From HGM04593 sp045636125 (GTDB lineage: Bacteria; Bacteroidota; Bacteroidia; Bacteroidales; Bacteroidaceae): 64,000 nucleotides of DNA. Below the pieces are notes generated by a model. It had not been told where the DNA came from and did not search any database. It worked only from the letters and a program-made list of their open reading frames with translations. A program made the translations under genes and the position numbers. This document shows, in pieces, positions 36,939 to 46,617 of the stretch. The stretch lies in the NCBI GenBank assembly GCA_045636125.1, contig JAZTWX010000020.1:132012-196011 (forward strand), written 5' to 3'. Within the stretch, counting starts at the first letter, position 1, and every line of letters begins with the position of its first letter.

Positions 36939-37994
36939 TTATCGTCTTGTGCGTCGCACCGACACTTTTGCACCGCCTGCGCTGCTGCGCTTTGTTGTGC
37001 TTTTCTTGGGTTTTGAGTTTTTGGTTTTTTCCTCCTTTTCGGCGCTCTGCTTTGTCTTGCGGGGCTGCTCCTTTGCCTCGGCTGTGGCGGTGGAGTCTTT
37101 CACGGCCTCTTCGGCTTTGGGCTGCGGGGTGTTCCAGAGGTTGGTGCGGAAGTCGCGCAACTGCTTTTCAATGTTCTCTTGCTCTTTCTTTATTGCAGTT
37201 GTGTCCTTGCAATATTGGTTGAGCGCGAGGTTGCGCAGGTTCACTGTCTTGTAAATCTCTCCCTCGTAGCTCTTTTTTGTGAAGTAGTCGTCCATTGTCA
37301 TTGCCGACACGTTGTTGTAGCTGCTTGTAACGAGTTTCTGCTGTGCGAGCAGGGGTGAAATTTCGTCGTAGTTGAGCCAGAACATAGGGTACTTTGTTAC
37401 CTCGCTGGTGAACTCTCCTGCGCGGTGCAACACGGGGCAAATAGCTGTTACACGGCTGTTGTAGGTCGATGTTCTCTGGTCGTAGTAGTAGCTCTCCTTT
37501 ATATAATAGCTCAGAACCTCGCTGCTGGGAATATCGCTCTTGCCCACTGTGAGCTGCCCGTTGTTCTCCTCGTAGTATATGCGGTAGTTGTCGAGTAGGT
37601 CTTTGGGGTTAATCTTGTTCTCTTGTGTGAACGATTCGTAGCCGTCGAGGTTGTATGTGTATGCCGACACGCTGCCGTCGAGAATAAGGCGGAAGATATA
37701 TGTGAAAAGGTTCACGCTGTTGCCCATAGGCTCCACGGGGTAGTAGAGCGAGGCGTTTTTCTCTTTCTGTAGGTCGAGCGAGCGGTAAATGTCGCGTTTC
37801 CACGCAACCTCCTGCGGTGTGGTTGTTGTGGGGTATTGGCTTTTTGCCCTGTCGGTCATTTTAACGGCGGGGGCAACCTTTTGTGTTGCCTCTTTCTTGC
37901 TTCTCTCTTTTGCGCGTGCGGGGGGTTGTGCAACGGCATATTGTCCCATAAGGGAGATTGCTGCAAGAAGAACTAATTTGCTAATGTATTTCAT
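36939..37994 (-). CDS. gldN: Type IX secretion periplasmic ring protein GldN/PorN
   Basis: A 351-residue protein with a signal peptide (AISLMGQYAVAQ, cut near residue 22). The GldN family core spans about residues 55-275 (DIYRSLDLQKEKNASLYYPVEP, NLFTYIFRLILDGSV, MFWLNYDEISPLLA). In Porphyromonas PorN joins the outer-membrane PorK ring. The last 70 residues are a Lys/Arg/Ser-rich tail (KKSTTKRSSAGG, VSVRRTRR) not needed by the fold, perhaps contacting peptidoglycan or membrane. It is the last gene of the porP-gldK-gldL-gldM-gldN operon. Confidence 0.92.
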   Translation of the reverse strand: MKYISKLVLLAAISLMGQYAVAQPPARAKERSKKEATQKVAPAVKMTDRAKSQYPTTTTPQEVAWKRDIYRSLDLQKEKNASLYYPVEPMGNSVNLFTYIFRLILDGSVSAYTYNLDGYESFTQENKINPKDLLDNYRIYYEENNGQLTVGKSDIPSSEVLSYYIKESYYYDQRTSTYNSRVTAICPVLHRAGEFTSEVTKYPMFWLNYDEISPLLAQQKLVTSSYNNVSAMTMDDYFTKKSYEGEIYKTVNLRNLALNQYCKDTTAIKKEQENIEKQLRDFRTNLWNTPQPKAEEAVKDSTATAEAKEQPRKTKQSAEKEEKTKNSKPKKSTTKRSSAGGAKVSVRRTRR

Positions 37995-38031
37995 AACCTT
38001 TTTGTTTTTATCAGTTTATCGGTAGCTCGGC

Positions 38032-39609
38032 TTAATTGATGATTACCTCGAGCGATGTGGGCAACAGGCGTTCTACGTTGTCGGGGCCAATGGCCTTGAC
38101 GTGTGAAATGTAGAAACGTTTTCCGCGTCCCAGGTTGCGGAACATATCTTTCTGTCTGGCGGTGAAGCTGGCGCCTTGCGAGAGCAGGGGTATTGCGTTG
38201 CCCATATTGTCGTAAAATACTGTTTCAAAGGAAATTACCTTGAAATTTATATTCAAGAGTCCGTCGTCTATGGCTGCCACAATGCCGTCTGTGCCCATAA
38301 GCGACTGTTTGGCGAAAGGCTGGCCGCCGCGGTAGCGCTGTGTGTTGCCGTCCTTGTCCTTGTACTCGATGAAGGGAGTGGGGTCGGGCAATTGTCTCAC
38401 GCGGAAGCTGTACTCTCCCATACTCTGTCGGCGGCCCTCCTCGCTCAGTGCCGTAACGGCAATGGCAATATCCTCGCCCACCTGTGCGGGAACGAGTATG
38501 TAACCGCCCTTTCCGTCGCTTTTGAGCGTACCTTTTCCCTTGCTTATGCTTGCCGATATCTTGTTGGCGGCAACGCCGGGAACCGAAATGCTCACGGGGT
38601 TCTCAAAACCTGCGTAGAGCACGTTCATGAGCGAGGCGCTCACGGTTGCAGTGGGTTCTACAACGGTGTATTTCTGTGAAAAGTCGTAGCGTGTTTGCGC
38701 ACCTGCACCGTCGTTCACAAGCATATAACCGTTGAGTGTGTAGTCGCCCACGCTGTTGCACAGCTTGCTGTACTCGCCGTTCTCGGTTTCAAAGAGCTTG
38801 TCGTCGATGAATATCTGCGGGCGCTGTGTAGAGTCGACCGCTGCAAGGATAATCTGTGCCGAAAACTCGCTTCCGCGTACAACGTTGCGCGATGTGGGGA
38901 TAACGAGCGAACGAATCTGGTTCACACGCACGTCGCCGAGGTCGATGTTGCGCGAGAGGGTGTGCAGCACCTCGCCTTCGGCGTAACGCACATCGTTCTG
39001 CAATTTTGTGAGCAGTGTGATGGCTGCAATTGCGGGCATATTCTCGAAGTTATACTCCTGCCAGTTCTTGAGCAGTGAAATGTCGCGGCGGGGAACTTCG
39101 GTGCTGAAATTGCTCTCTATGAGCTCGCGTTGTACCGAGTCGGTGACCATTGTGAGAATCTCCTCGCGGTAGGCTGTTATTGCATCGAAAAGTTCCTTGC
39201 CTTGTCCGCTGCCGGGTGCCAGCATCACATAGGTAGATGCCTCGAGGTCCTCGCGGTTGACGAGGTTTCTATAATCGCCGTCGGCGCCGTCGGCCTTTTT
39301 GGCTATGCGCACCTTGAGCCTGTCGGCAAGGTTATAGATGGAGTCGGAAATTGTCTTTACGTGTGCTGCACGGTTGTACCACTCGCGCACCTTCTCGGGG
39401 TTCTGCCCCATAAAGGTATCAAAATCCTTGTAGAGGGCAGCGTTCTGCTTGCCGGCGTTGTCGGAACTCTTCGATAGGCTCTCGTCGACCAGCGTGAAGC
39501 CGTTGAGCACATCCGACGATACGTTGAGTGCAAGCATTGCCATCAGAAGAACGTACATGAGGTTAATCATCTTCTGACGGGGCGACACCTTTTGTTTCTT
39601 TATCTTCAT
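38032..39609 (-). CDS. gldM: Type IX secretion/gliding motor protein GldM/PorM
   Basis: A 525-residue protein with one N-terminal transmembrane helix (MINLMYVLLMAMLALNVSS, about residues 14-32) containing the conserved intramembrane segment that contacts GldL, then four periplasmic domains. The C-terminal domain begins near VRQLPDPTPFIEYKDKDGN. With GldL it forms the proton-driven rotary motor that spans the periplasm and drives type IX secretion. It lies 11 bases after gldL. Confidence 0.94.
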   Translation of the reverse strand: MKIKKQKVSPRQKMINLMYVLLMAMLALNVSSDVLNGFTLVDESLSKSSDNAGKQNAALYKDFDTFMGQNPEKVREWYNRAAHVKTISDSIYNLADRLKVRIAKKADGADGDYRNLVNREDLEASTYVMLAPGSGQGKELFDAITAYREEILTMVTDSVQRELIESNFSTEVPRRDISLLKNWQEYNFENMPAIAAITLLTKLQNDVRYAEGEVLHTLSRNIDLGDVRVNQIRSLVIPTSRNVVRGSEFSAQIILAAVDSTQRPQIFIDDKLFETENGEYSKLCNSVGDYTLNGYMLVNDGAGAQTRYDFSQKYTVVEPTATVSASLMNVLYAGFENPVSISVPGVAANKISASISKGKGTLKSDGKGGYILVPAQVGEDIAIAVTALSEEGRRQSMGEYSFRVRQLPDPTPFIEYKDKDGNTQRYRGGQPFAKQSLMGTDGIVAAIDDGLLNINFKVISFETVFYDNMGNAIPLLSQGASFTARQKDMFRNLGRGKRFYISHVKAIGPDNVERLLPTSLEVIIN

Positions 39610-39620
39610 TGTGCTGCTTC

Positions 39621-40379
39621 TTAGATTTGAGGCTTGTTCATATTGGTTGTCATAGCCTGTATCATACGGGCGTACATTGCGTTGAGCTCTTCAATCTGCT
39701 CGGCCATCTTTCTGGTCTGCTCGTTCACATCGTCAATGGCGTTAGCCTGCTTGCCTGCGCTGCGCAGCTGTGCCTCGTAGAGGGCGTTGATGCCTGTGAG
39801 GTTGCGGGCGAGTGTCTCCATTTCGGCCATATTCTGCCCAAGAGTGTTGGCCTGTTGCGAAATGTGCTGTATAGCCTCGTTCAAGGTGCGTACCTTTTCA
39901 ATATACTCCTCGGTAACCTCGTCCATTTGGGGTATGAGGTTGGGATTGCCTGTTATTGTGGCAGCGGGAGAATAGCCTGCTGCGGGTGTTGTAGGTGTTG
40001 CGGCTACAGGTGCTGCGGGTGCGTCGTTGCCTGTTGCTGCGGGCTGCGCGCCTATATTGCCGTTTATTACAATGGTACCGCCTTGCAGGGGTGTGCCGCC
40101 AATGATGGTTGTTACACCGGCTGCGGCAGCCTCCTCTCTCTTCTCCTCCTCGGCAACCTCGTAGGGGCGTTCAAATGCCGAAAAGAAGAACACTACAACC
40201 TCGGCGCCCATTCCCACGAAAAGCATAAGGTTGGCACCTGCAATGTGAGTGAGCTTGAAGAGTGTACCCAAAATTACGACTGCGGCTCCCCAGCTGTAAA
40301 TGTAGTTGAGGATTGTTTTTCCGCGTGCCGAATCCATGAAGGCCTGGATTTTTCTTATTATAGATTTTAATGTACCCAT
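39621..40379 (-). CDS. gldL: Type IX secretion motor protein GldL/PorL
   Basis: A 252-residue inner-membrane protein with two transmembrane helices (about residues 25-70: YIYSWGAAVVILGTLFK and LMLFVGMGAEVVVFFFS). The second helix contains the conserved membrane Glu used in proton flow. A Pro/Ala/Thr-rich cytoplasmic linker (about 90-145) and a helical C-terminal region (150-250) follow. It partners GldM, whose gene follows by 11 bases. Confidence 0.94.
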   Translation of the reverse strand: MGTLKSIIRKIQAFMDSARGKTILNYIYSWGAAVVILGTLFKLTHIAGANLMLFVGMGAEVVVFFFSAFERPYEVAEEEKREEAAAAGVTTIIGGTPLQGGTIVINGNIGAQPAATGNDAPAAPVAATPTTPAAGYSPAATITGNPNLIPQMDEVTEEYIEKVRTLNEAIQHISQQANTLGQNMAEMETLARNLTGINALYEAQLRSAGKQANAIDDVNEQTRKMAEQIEELNAMYARMIQAMTTNMNKPQI

Positions 40380-40413
40380 AGCTGTTGTTTATGTGATGTT
40401 GTTTTTTCGGTTG

Positions 40414-41844
40414 TTATCTTCTCTTTTCGGTTCCTGCGTAGCTGCGTACACAACGGAAACCAATGTATGAACGTGACTCGTTCTGGTATTCATAGTCGCG
40501 TGTGGCACCTTGTATGAATCGCACGGCATCTTTCCACGAACCGCCGCGTATGGTCTTCTTTTTCATACTATAGGGGTCCTCTTTTGCAGCGCGGTACTGG
40601 AGGTCGGGGTTAATGTCGCTCATCTGCAGTACGCCGGCCTCGGTGTACACGGTCGATGTCCACTCGGCAACGTTTCCTGCCATGTCGTAAAGGCCGTTCG
40701 AGTTTGCCGAGAATATTCCGCAACGCGAGGTGATGAGGCTGCCGTCTTTTGTGTAGTTACCCTCTCCGGGTTTGTAGTTGGCATAATAGCAACCTTTGTC
40801 GCTCTTTGTATCGTTGCTGTCCCAGGGGTATTTGCTGCCTTCGCGGCCGCGTGCCGCAAATTCCCACTCAGTTTCCGAGGGGAGGCGGTAGCGCTGCACC
40901 CATTTTGCCTGTGCGCCCAAGCCGCGCAACAGGTAGTCGGTGCGCCAAGCGCAGAATGCGTTGGCCTGCTCCCAGCTTACTCCCACAACAGGGTGGTTGT
41001 TGTAGTTGGGGTGGCTGAAATAGAGGTTCAGGTAGACCTCGTTGTTGGCATTGGGAAAGTCGTTTACCCAACAGGTGGTGTCGGGGTATATGTTCACAAT
41101 GTATGTGTTCAAGAAATCGTAGGCGCTCGAAAGGGGGCGTGTGATTGTTTCGCGCACAATGGCTCCCTCGTCGTCGATGTAGGCTGTGTCTTTCGATATT
41201 ATCACCTGTGCGTCGTAGTCGGTGGGAATATCGGTGTTGCGGTTGCGCTCGGCGGGGTTCAGGCGGTTCTTGCGCAGTGCAGCCTGTGTGTAGTCGTATA
41301 TGCTGTAACGGTAGTTCATCTGCGCAGCATCGAGCATTTTTTCGCCTGTTATGGGGTTTGTGATGTAAACGCTTTCAATGGCGCGCTGCTCCTCCTCGGT
41401 GGGGCGCTGCCAGGGGATGGGTTTTTTCCAGTTGAGGTAGGGGGTGATGGGCTCGCCATACTGGTCCTCGGTTATCTTGAACGATTCGTCGCCACCGTAT
41501 GCGGGGTCGGCAAGGCGCTCACGTATAATGGAGTCGCGCACCCAGTATACGAACTGGCGGTATTTTGCGTTGGAAACCTCGGTCTCGTCCATCCAGAAGG
41601 CATCGACCGAAATATCTTTTGCGGGTGCTCCTGCGCCCCACAACGAGTCGGCCTCCTCTTCGCCCACTCTTATTGAACCGCGCTCCACAAGAACCATACC
41701 ATAGGGCACGGGCTCGTTAACGGCTGCGGTTCCCACACCTGTTACTTCTCCTCCGTTGGCGTTGCCGTAACTTTGGGGGCTGAGGCACGATGCTACTGCA
41801 AGTGCCAAAAGAAACATAGGCAGAAAAACTATTTTTTTCATCAT
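40414..41844 (-). CDS. gldK: Type IX secretion outer-membrane ring lipoprotein GldK/PorK
   Basis: A 476-residue lipoprotein (LALAVASC, lipidated near residue 20) with a formylglycine-generating-enzyme-like (SUMF1) fold: VLVERGSIRVG, DEFWMDETEVSNAKY-type AFWMDETEVSNAKYR, GVSWEQANAFCAWR, LPSETEWEFAARG, NGLYDMAGNVAEWTSTVY and IRGGSWKD. It builds the large periplasmic ring with GldN. The start overlaps the porP stop (ATGATGA); ATG 41841 is an equally possible start. Confidence 0.94.
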   Translation of the reverse strand: MMKKIVFLPMFLLALAVASCLSPQSYGNANGGEVTGVGTAAVNEPVPYGMVLVERGSIRVGEEEADSLWGAGAPAKDISVDAFWMDETEVSNAKYRQFVYWVRDSIIRERLADPAYGGDESFKITEDQYGEPITPYLNWKKPIPWQRPTEEEQRAIESVYITNPITGEKMLDAAQMNYRYSIYDYTQAALRKNRLNPAERNRNTDIPTDYDAQVIISKDTAYIDDEGAIVRETITRPLSSAYDFLNTYIVNIYPDTTCWVNDFPNANNEVYLNLYFSHPNYNNHPVVGVSWEQANAFCAWRTDYLLRGLGAQAKWVQRYRLPSETEWEFAARGREGSKYPWDSNDTKSDKGCYYANYKPGEGNYTKDGSLITSRCGIFSANSNGLYDMAGNVAEWTSTVYTEAGVLQMSDINPDLQYRAAKEDPYSMKKKTIRGGSWKDAVRFIQGATRDYEYQNESRSYIGFRCVRSYAGTEKRR

Positions 41845-42782
41845 TTCAATATCCTTATACTATTATGTTTGTTCTTTCCTTTCTTAAATACCTCGAGGTC
41901 CATGCGGTAACCTATGAAGATATCGTGGTTACCATACTTCGCTCCAATGCCCGATGTGAACAGCTCGTAGGCATAACTCACTGTTATGTTCGTGAATTCC
42001 ACGCCTAGTAGCATTGCAACCGATGTTCCCGGGCTGTATGTGCAGCCTGCAAAGTAGCTCTTTTCGTTGTATGTGTAGGTGGCTTTTGCGGTAATGTCGG
42101 CGCGCCACGACACAAGGTCGGTCATTACTTGCAGGTAGGGCTGTATGGTTATTAACGTATTTTTTAACGGAATATTGCATCCGGCTGTAAAATTATAATA
42201 CGGGTCTATCTGAATTTCGTTCTTTTCGCCCAGCAGAATGAGCGGCGCGTTGAGGTGAAGGCCCGAAATTCCTGCGTAGAAAAGGTTGTGCTGGAAAAGG
42301 AGCCCGAAGCCGAAGTCGGCCTTGTTGCCGTCGGCGTTGCCCGACGGGAAGGCGGGGTCGCTGGTCTCGCCGCCGAACTGTATATTCCTGTTCTCGAACT
42401 TGCTGTTGGCTATTCCCACCTGCACGCCGGCTTTTAGTAGTCCGCCGAAGAGTTTTCGGCCGTAGGCGTAGTTGAGGTAGATGTGCTGGTTGGTGAAGAG
42501 GCCTATCACGTCGTTCAACGCACCCAAGCCCAGCGAGTGGCTGCCGCTTACAAAAGGTATGGGGGCGTCTATGTTAAGAAGCATTGTCTTGGGGTTGCCG
42601 TCGAAGCCTGTCATCTGGTTGCTGTATGCGCCGTATACCCACATCTTGCCTGTGGCTCCCGCTCCTGCAGGGTTGTAGAAATTGAGCATATCCCAGTAGT
42701 GTGTAAAGTGTACGTCGTGCTGGGCGTGTGCTTTTGCAAGCGCGCCTGCGAGTATTATAAGGAGTATGAACAGTTTCTTCAT
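41841..42782 (-). CDS. porP: Type IX secretion outer-membrane protein PorP/SprF family
   Basis: A 313-residue outer-membrane barrel with a signal peptide (MKKLFILLIILAGALAKAHA). The PorP/SprF signature QHDVHFTHYWDMLNFYNPAGAG starts directly after the cleavage site, and the C-terminal part has AYELFTSGIGAKYGNHDIFIGYRM. The six-residue upstream extension from a TTG codon at 42800 is discarded. In other species PorP-type proteins bind the PorK-N ring or anchor secreted adhesins. It is the first gene of the secretion operon, overlapping gldK by 4 bases. Confidence 0.92.
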   Translation of the reverse strand: MKKLFILLIILAGALAKAHAQHDVHFTHYWDMLNFYNPAGAGATGKMWVYGAYSNQMTGFDGNPKTMLLNIDAPIPFVSGSHSLGLGALNDVIGLFTNQHIYLNYAYGRKLFGGLLKAGVQVGIANSKFENRNIQFGGETSDPAFPSGNADGNKADFGFGLLFQHNLFYAGISGLHLNAPLILLGEKNEIQIDPYYNFTAGCNIPLKNTLITIQPYLQVMTDLVSWRADITAKATYTYNEKSYFAGCTYSPGTSVAMLLGVEFTNITVSYAYELFTSGIGAKYGNHDIFIGYRMDLEVFKKGKNKHNSIRILK

Positions 42783-42904
42783 CACTTTTTTAACGTGCAA
42801 AATTGGCGGTTAGTATTCTTTTACGGCTTTTTTGTGCCGTTTGCCGCCATATTGGTGCAAATTTCGCAAAAAAAATGGAATTTTTGTTTTCGTTGTGGCA
42901 AAAA

Positions 42905-42935
42905 AAAGAGGCTGCGTTGCGCGCAGCCTCTTACA
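42905..42935 (-). terminator. Terminator after the 1216-residue secreted protein
   Basis: Arms TAAGAGGCTGCG and CGCAGCCTCTT pair around a short loop, followed on the minus strand by eight T. It cleanly separates the fucosidase operon from the porP operon. Confidence 0.88.
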
Positions 42936-42951
42936 AGTGGGAATAATATGA

Positions 42952-45900
42952 TTATTCTACAATAACCTTGTTGCCGTCGATAATGTAAAGGCCGGGAGCG
43001 GTTATGGTTATTATCTTGCGGCCCTGCATATCGTAGATTGCTTTTGCATTGCCGTTGGCTTTAATGGTGTCGATACCGGTTGCAATGTCCATGGGGCGGT
43101 GGGTAGCCACAAAGGTCGATCCCATATCCTTTCCTGTAGACCAGTAGGCAAGGTAGCCGTCGCGCAGGTTCATTATGTTGCTGTCGTAACCTTTTTGTGC
43201 AAGGTAGAAACCGCCGTCGGCGTGTGTGCTTGCAGTGGCAATCCAGTGAGTGTTGTTGCCAGCGGGCACGGGAGTCGCTGTCATCACAGGGCGTGTGCCG
43301 CTACCTGTGGAGCCGCTCATTGTGGTCGATGATGAAAGTATCTTGCCCTCGCCTGCAGCGTAGTTTACAATCTGGTAGCCTGTGTAAGGGTTACCCACAA
43401 AGGCGAAAGTGTATGCGTCGAGCTCCTCTTCGGCCGTGGGGAGTGACTTCTTGTTCAAAGGCATCGCAGTCTCGCCCTCGGTGTATTTGAGGTAGTAGTA
43501 GTTGCGGGTGTCCAGTGTGATGAAGTACCACGAATCGATATTGTCCCAGCTGTTTGCAAACTTGAAGGGCATATCCTCGTTGATAGTGCATATTACTGTT
43601 GCTTGGGGTTGTGAGCTGCGCACGAGGCCATATCCTTTGAGCGATGTGGTAGATACTCCAAGTGTAGTTGCAGGTGCATCATAAGGAGTGTTTGTTGCAA
43701 GGCTTTTGCTCTCGGTCAACCAGGTGTCGTCGCCATGCTTGTAGGTGTATGTTACATCTACGTTGCCTGTAGCGGTGGGGGCGTCGGCTGTTACAAGGTA
43801 CCACGCCGAACAACTGTTGGCGTCGCCGCCCCAAGTTACAATGTTGCCACTTTCTCCGGCACCGTTGCTGTGCCCGTTGGTGTGCATTGTAACCCCGTTC
43901 GAAATTATGTTGTACTGTCCTGTGCCCAACCATGTGAGTGTAGCGCCGGTGGGCGCACTTGCGCTCAACCCTTGGCCATTCATATATTTTGAATCACCGG
44001 CGTTCTTAAAAAAATACTTGCCGTTTTCAATTTTTTCGAGCAACCAGTAGAACGAAGCGTCGGTGTAGTCGGCGTCTTTCCACATTGTGTTTGTGCCGTT
44101 GCTGTAGATGGCTTTGTCGCCTGTTGTCCAGCCGGTGTAGGCACTTTTTATAATGTAGTAGTTGCCGGCAACGGGGCTTGCTTTTGTGTCGGCAAGTGCC
44201 GCTACAGCAGCATCGAGTTTAGCCTTTGCGGCATCAATTTCGTTGTCGCTTGCATCCTCGGCAATGTTGCTTGCCTGCTCCATTGCATTGTAGAATGTTG
44301 CCACAGCGCTCTCGCTGTAGAAACCGGGGTCGGTTCCGGGCTGTATGTCCTCTCGCTTCAAATCGTCTATCGCGTCGGCGAGTTCACCGAGCTTGCCCAT
44401 CTTGCGCTCTGTAACAAGGAAGGTCGATCCTGCGCCCTGTCCGGCTGTCCAGTAGGCAACCTTTCCGTCGCGGTTGTTCATCTTGTTGCTGTCATAGCCG
44501 GCCTGTGCAAGGTAGAAGCCGTTTGCGGCGTTGCTGCTGCTTGTGGGCATCCAGTAGGTGTTGTTTTCTGCGGGCACGGGGGTAGCTGTCATTATGGGGT
44601 ATGTGCTGCCGCCTGTTGTTCCGCTCATTGTGGTGGACGATGAAAGTATTTTTCCCTCGCCTGCAGCGTAGTTTACAATCTGGTAGCCTGTGTAGGGGTT
44701 ACCAATGAACGCAAATGTGTAGATATCCTTGTTGGCAACATCCACTGCTGTCTTGTTGAGGGGGATGCTGGTGGCATTTGCATCGTAGAAGATATATTTG
44801 CCATCGAGTGTAAGGTAGTACCATTTGTTTATTTCGCTGTAGCTGTGTGCTGCGGTAAAGGGGAGCACGCTCGGGTCGTATGTGGCGTTAATCTCCTTTA
44901 TGCAGTTCTCGGTTACTGTGCCTGTGGGCTTGCTCTGAATTGTAATTCCCCAGGGTGCCGAGGGGGTGGGGTATGTGCCGTCGGTGGTAATGAGCACCTC
45001 GGTGTGTGCCACCTCGCCGTTGAGCAAGTGCTTGTATTTCACGCTGTAACCCGAAATAACGTCGGCAATTACGTGCACCTCACCGTCAATGTATTCGGCG
45101 GGGATTGTGTATTCGTTGTTGTCGTCGAAGAGTGCAGCGGGAATGTAGTCGATAGAGTACTGTTTTGTGCCGTGTATGTACTGGTCGCTTGTGATTGCGT
45201 AATCCTGGTTGGCATCAATAACAATGTTGTAACCGTGTACAATTGTAACGCCGCGGTAAGCAAAGCCGTTGCTGGGCACAACCTTAATTCTGTATCCTTC
45301 GTTGAAGGGTACTACCGTGCCGCCGAGTCCCTCGCCTGTTTCGGCCGAAAGAAGCTCGCAGTTACGCTGGTGAGCCGAAATTGTGGTTGTTGCGCCGTGA
45401 ACGTTGAGGCGTACATCTACAATAGCTCCTCCGTTTGCGGTTATCTTGTTATCCTCTAATTGGTTTCCGCCGGGGTCTACACTGTTCCAGTCTATCTTGT
45501 AACGCATACGGTAGATACCGTTGGCAAGGTCGGCGGGGATAGTGAACGCGGGTGTGTTCAATGTGTTGCGGGCGTTTCCGCTCACTGCCTGCCCTGCGCT
45601 GTTCTTTCCTGCAAGTTCACCGTTGCTGCTGCCGTTGTAGAACGAGTAGGCCATTATGTCGGAACCGGCAGGAATACTTAAATCGTCGTTGATGGTGGCG
45701 TGGAAGCGTCCGTCGTTGCCGCGGTCGAGGTATACATAACCGTTCATCCAGTTACCGTTCATCTCGAATGTCGGGGTAATTGTCTCGCCCGCTTTTGCTG
45801 TGAAGGCGCTCTTATCGGTGAGGTCGTAATACATCTGCTTGTTCTGCGCGGTGTTGAGAGTGATACTCTTGTTACCGTCGGCCGAACCGTTGAAGGCGAT

Positions 45901-46602
45901 GCTCTTTATCCAGCGTCCGTTGTTTGTGCTCTGTGCGTTCTTGTCGAAATTCAGTGCATAGTCGGTGTACACGATGCGCTGCACGGGGTTGTTGTTCACC
46001 TCAATCTCGTCTACGTATGCCACAAAGTCCTCGGTGAGGTTGTGGGGCGACTCGCAGTCGACCACAAACACAAGGCTGTAGATGCTTATGTTGCCTGCAC
46101 CTTTTATTGTGTATACGGCATCCTGCCATTTGTCGGCAACAAGGTCGACCGATGAAAGCTCCCAGAACTGTTCTACATCCTGCGGCTGTTCGGGGCGGTC
46201 GTTGCGCTTGCCCAGTCCCACCAGCAGCGTGCGGCCGGCAACGGGCTTGTGAATGAGCGCGTGTACATACTTTGCAGTGGGGGTGAGCTCGATGGGCTCT
46301 TTAAGGTCCACTCTCACACCGAATGTGTTGCTGCCGAAACGTGAACGCTGGAAAGCGAGCATTTTGCCTGTGGCGTTCGCAGCCTCGCCCAAAAGGTCGT
46401 CAATCTCGTTCAAGTGGTTGGTTACCACGGCTGTGCGGCCTGTCATCTCGCCTGTGCGGAAGGGCGATTCTTCCCACGTGTCATATATCCCAATAGCCTT
46501 GTATTCGGGCTCCTCGCTATCGAATGTGATGGTAGTTTGCGCTGTTGCTGCAAGGGTTGTGAGCAGCGTAGCAAACATTGCTATATATTTGTTCATTTTC
46601 AT
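42952..46602 (-). CDS. Large modular secreted protein with probable type IX sorting tail
   Basis: A 1216-residue exported protein (signal peptide 1-22). Modules seen: an N-terminal jelly-roll-like domain (about 25-205), a GEVED-like domain (275-400, YVYLDRGNDGRF then NGIYRMRYKIDW), a linker domain to 575, a repeat module at 585-735, a FIVAR-like three-helix segment at 763-805, a ricin-like or carbohydrate-binding segment at 811-940, a second copy of the repeat module at 1015-1171, and a short tail (AIYDMQGRKI, then APGLYIIDGNKVIV) like a type IX C-terminal signal. No catalytic domain is recognised. It lies 15 bases after the fucosidase gene, so it probably binds the same host or plant glycans. 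Confidence 0.75.
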   Translation of the reverse strand: MKMNKYIAMFATLLTTLAATAQTTITFDSEEPEYKAIGIYDTWEESPFRTGEMTGRTAVVTNHLNEIDDLLGEAANATGKMLAFQRSRFGSNTFGVRVDLKEPIELTPTAKYVHALIHKPVAGRTLLVGLGKRNDRPEQPQDVEQFWELSSVDLVADKWQDAVYTIKGAGNISIYSLVFVVDCESPHNLTEDFVAYVDEIEVNNNPVQRIVYTDYALNFDKNAQSTNNGRWIKSIAFNGSADGNKSITLNTAQNKQMYYDLTDKSAFTAKAGETITPTFEMNGNWMNGYVYLDRGNDGRFHATINDDLSIPAGSDIMAYSFYNGSSNGELAGKNSAGQAVSGNARNTLNTPAFTIPADLANGIYRMRYKIDWNSVDPGGNQLEDNKITANGGAIVDVRLNVHGATTTISAHQRNCELLSAETGEGLGGTVVPFNEGYRIKVVPSNGFAYRGVTIVHGYNIVIDANQDYAITSDQYIHGTKQYSIDYIPAALFDDNNEYTIPAEYIDGEVHVIADVISGYSVKYKHLLNGEVAHTEVLITTDGTYPTPSAPWGITIQSKPTGTVTENCIKEINATYDPSVLPFTAAHSYSEINKWYYLTLDGKYIFYDANATSIPLNKTAVDVANKDIYTFAFIGNPYTGYQIVNYAAGEGKILSSSTTMSGTTGGSTYPIMTATPVPAENNTYWMPTSSSNAANGFYLAQAGYDSNKMNNRDGKVAYWTAGQGAGSTFLVTERKMGKLGELADAIDDLKREDIQPGTDPGFYSESAVATFYNAMEQASNIAEDASDNEIDAAKAKLDAAVAALADTKASPVAGNYYIIKSAYTGWTTGDKAIYSNGTNTMWKDADYTDASFYWLLEKIENGKYFFKNAGDSKYMNGQGLSASAPTGATLTWLGTGQYNIISNGVTMHTNGHSNGAGESGNIVTWGGDANSCSAWYLVTADAPTATGNVDVTYTYKHGDDTWLTESKSLATNTPYDAPATTLGVSTTSLKGYGLVRSSQPQATVICTINEDMPFKFANSWDNIDSWYFITLDTRNYYYLKYTEGETAMPLNKKSLPTAEEELDAYTFAFVGNPYTGYQIVNYAAGEGKILSSSTTMSGSTGSGTRPVMTATPVPAGNNTHWIATASTHADGGFYLAQKGYDSNIMNLRDGYLAYWSTGKDMGSTFVATHRPMDIATGIDTIKANGNAKAIYDMQGRKIITITAPGLYIIDGNKVIVE

Positions 46603-46617
46603 AATGGTCGAGGTTTT

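Noticed and set aside
36181..42782. Inclusion of the small barrel gene at 36181 in the secretion operon
   Set aside because: A hairpin at 36903-36935 and a 150-base gap separate it from gldN, and it has its own terminator.
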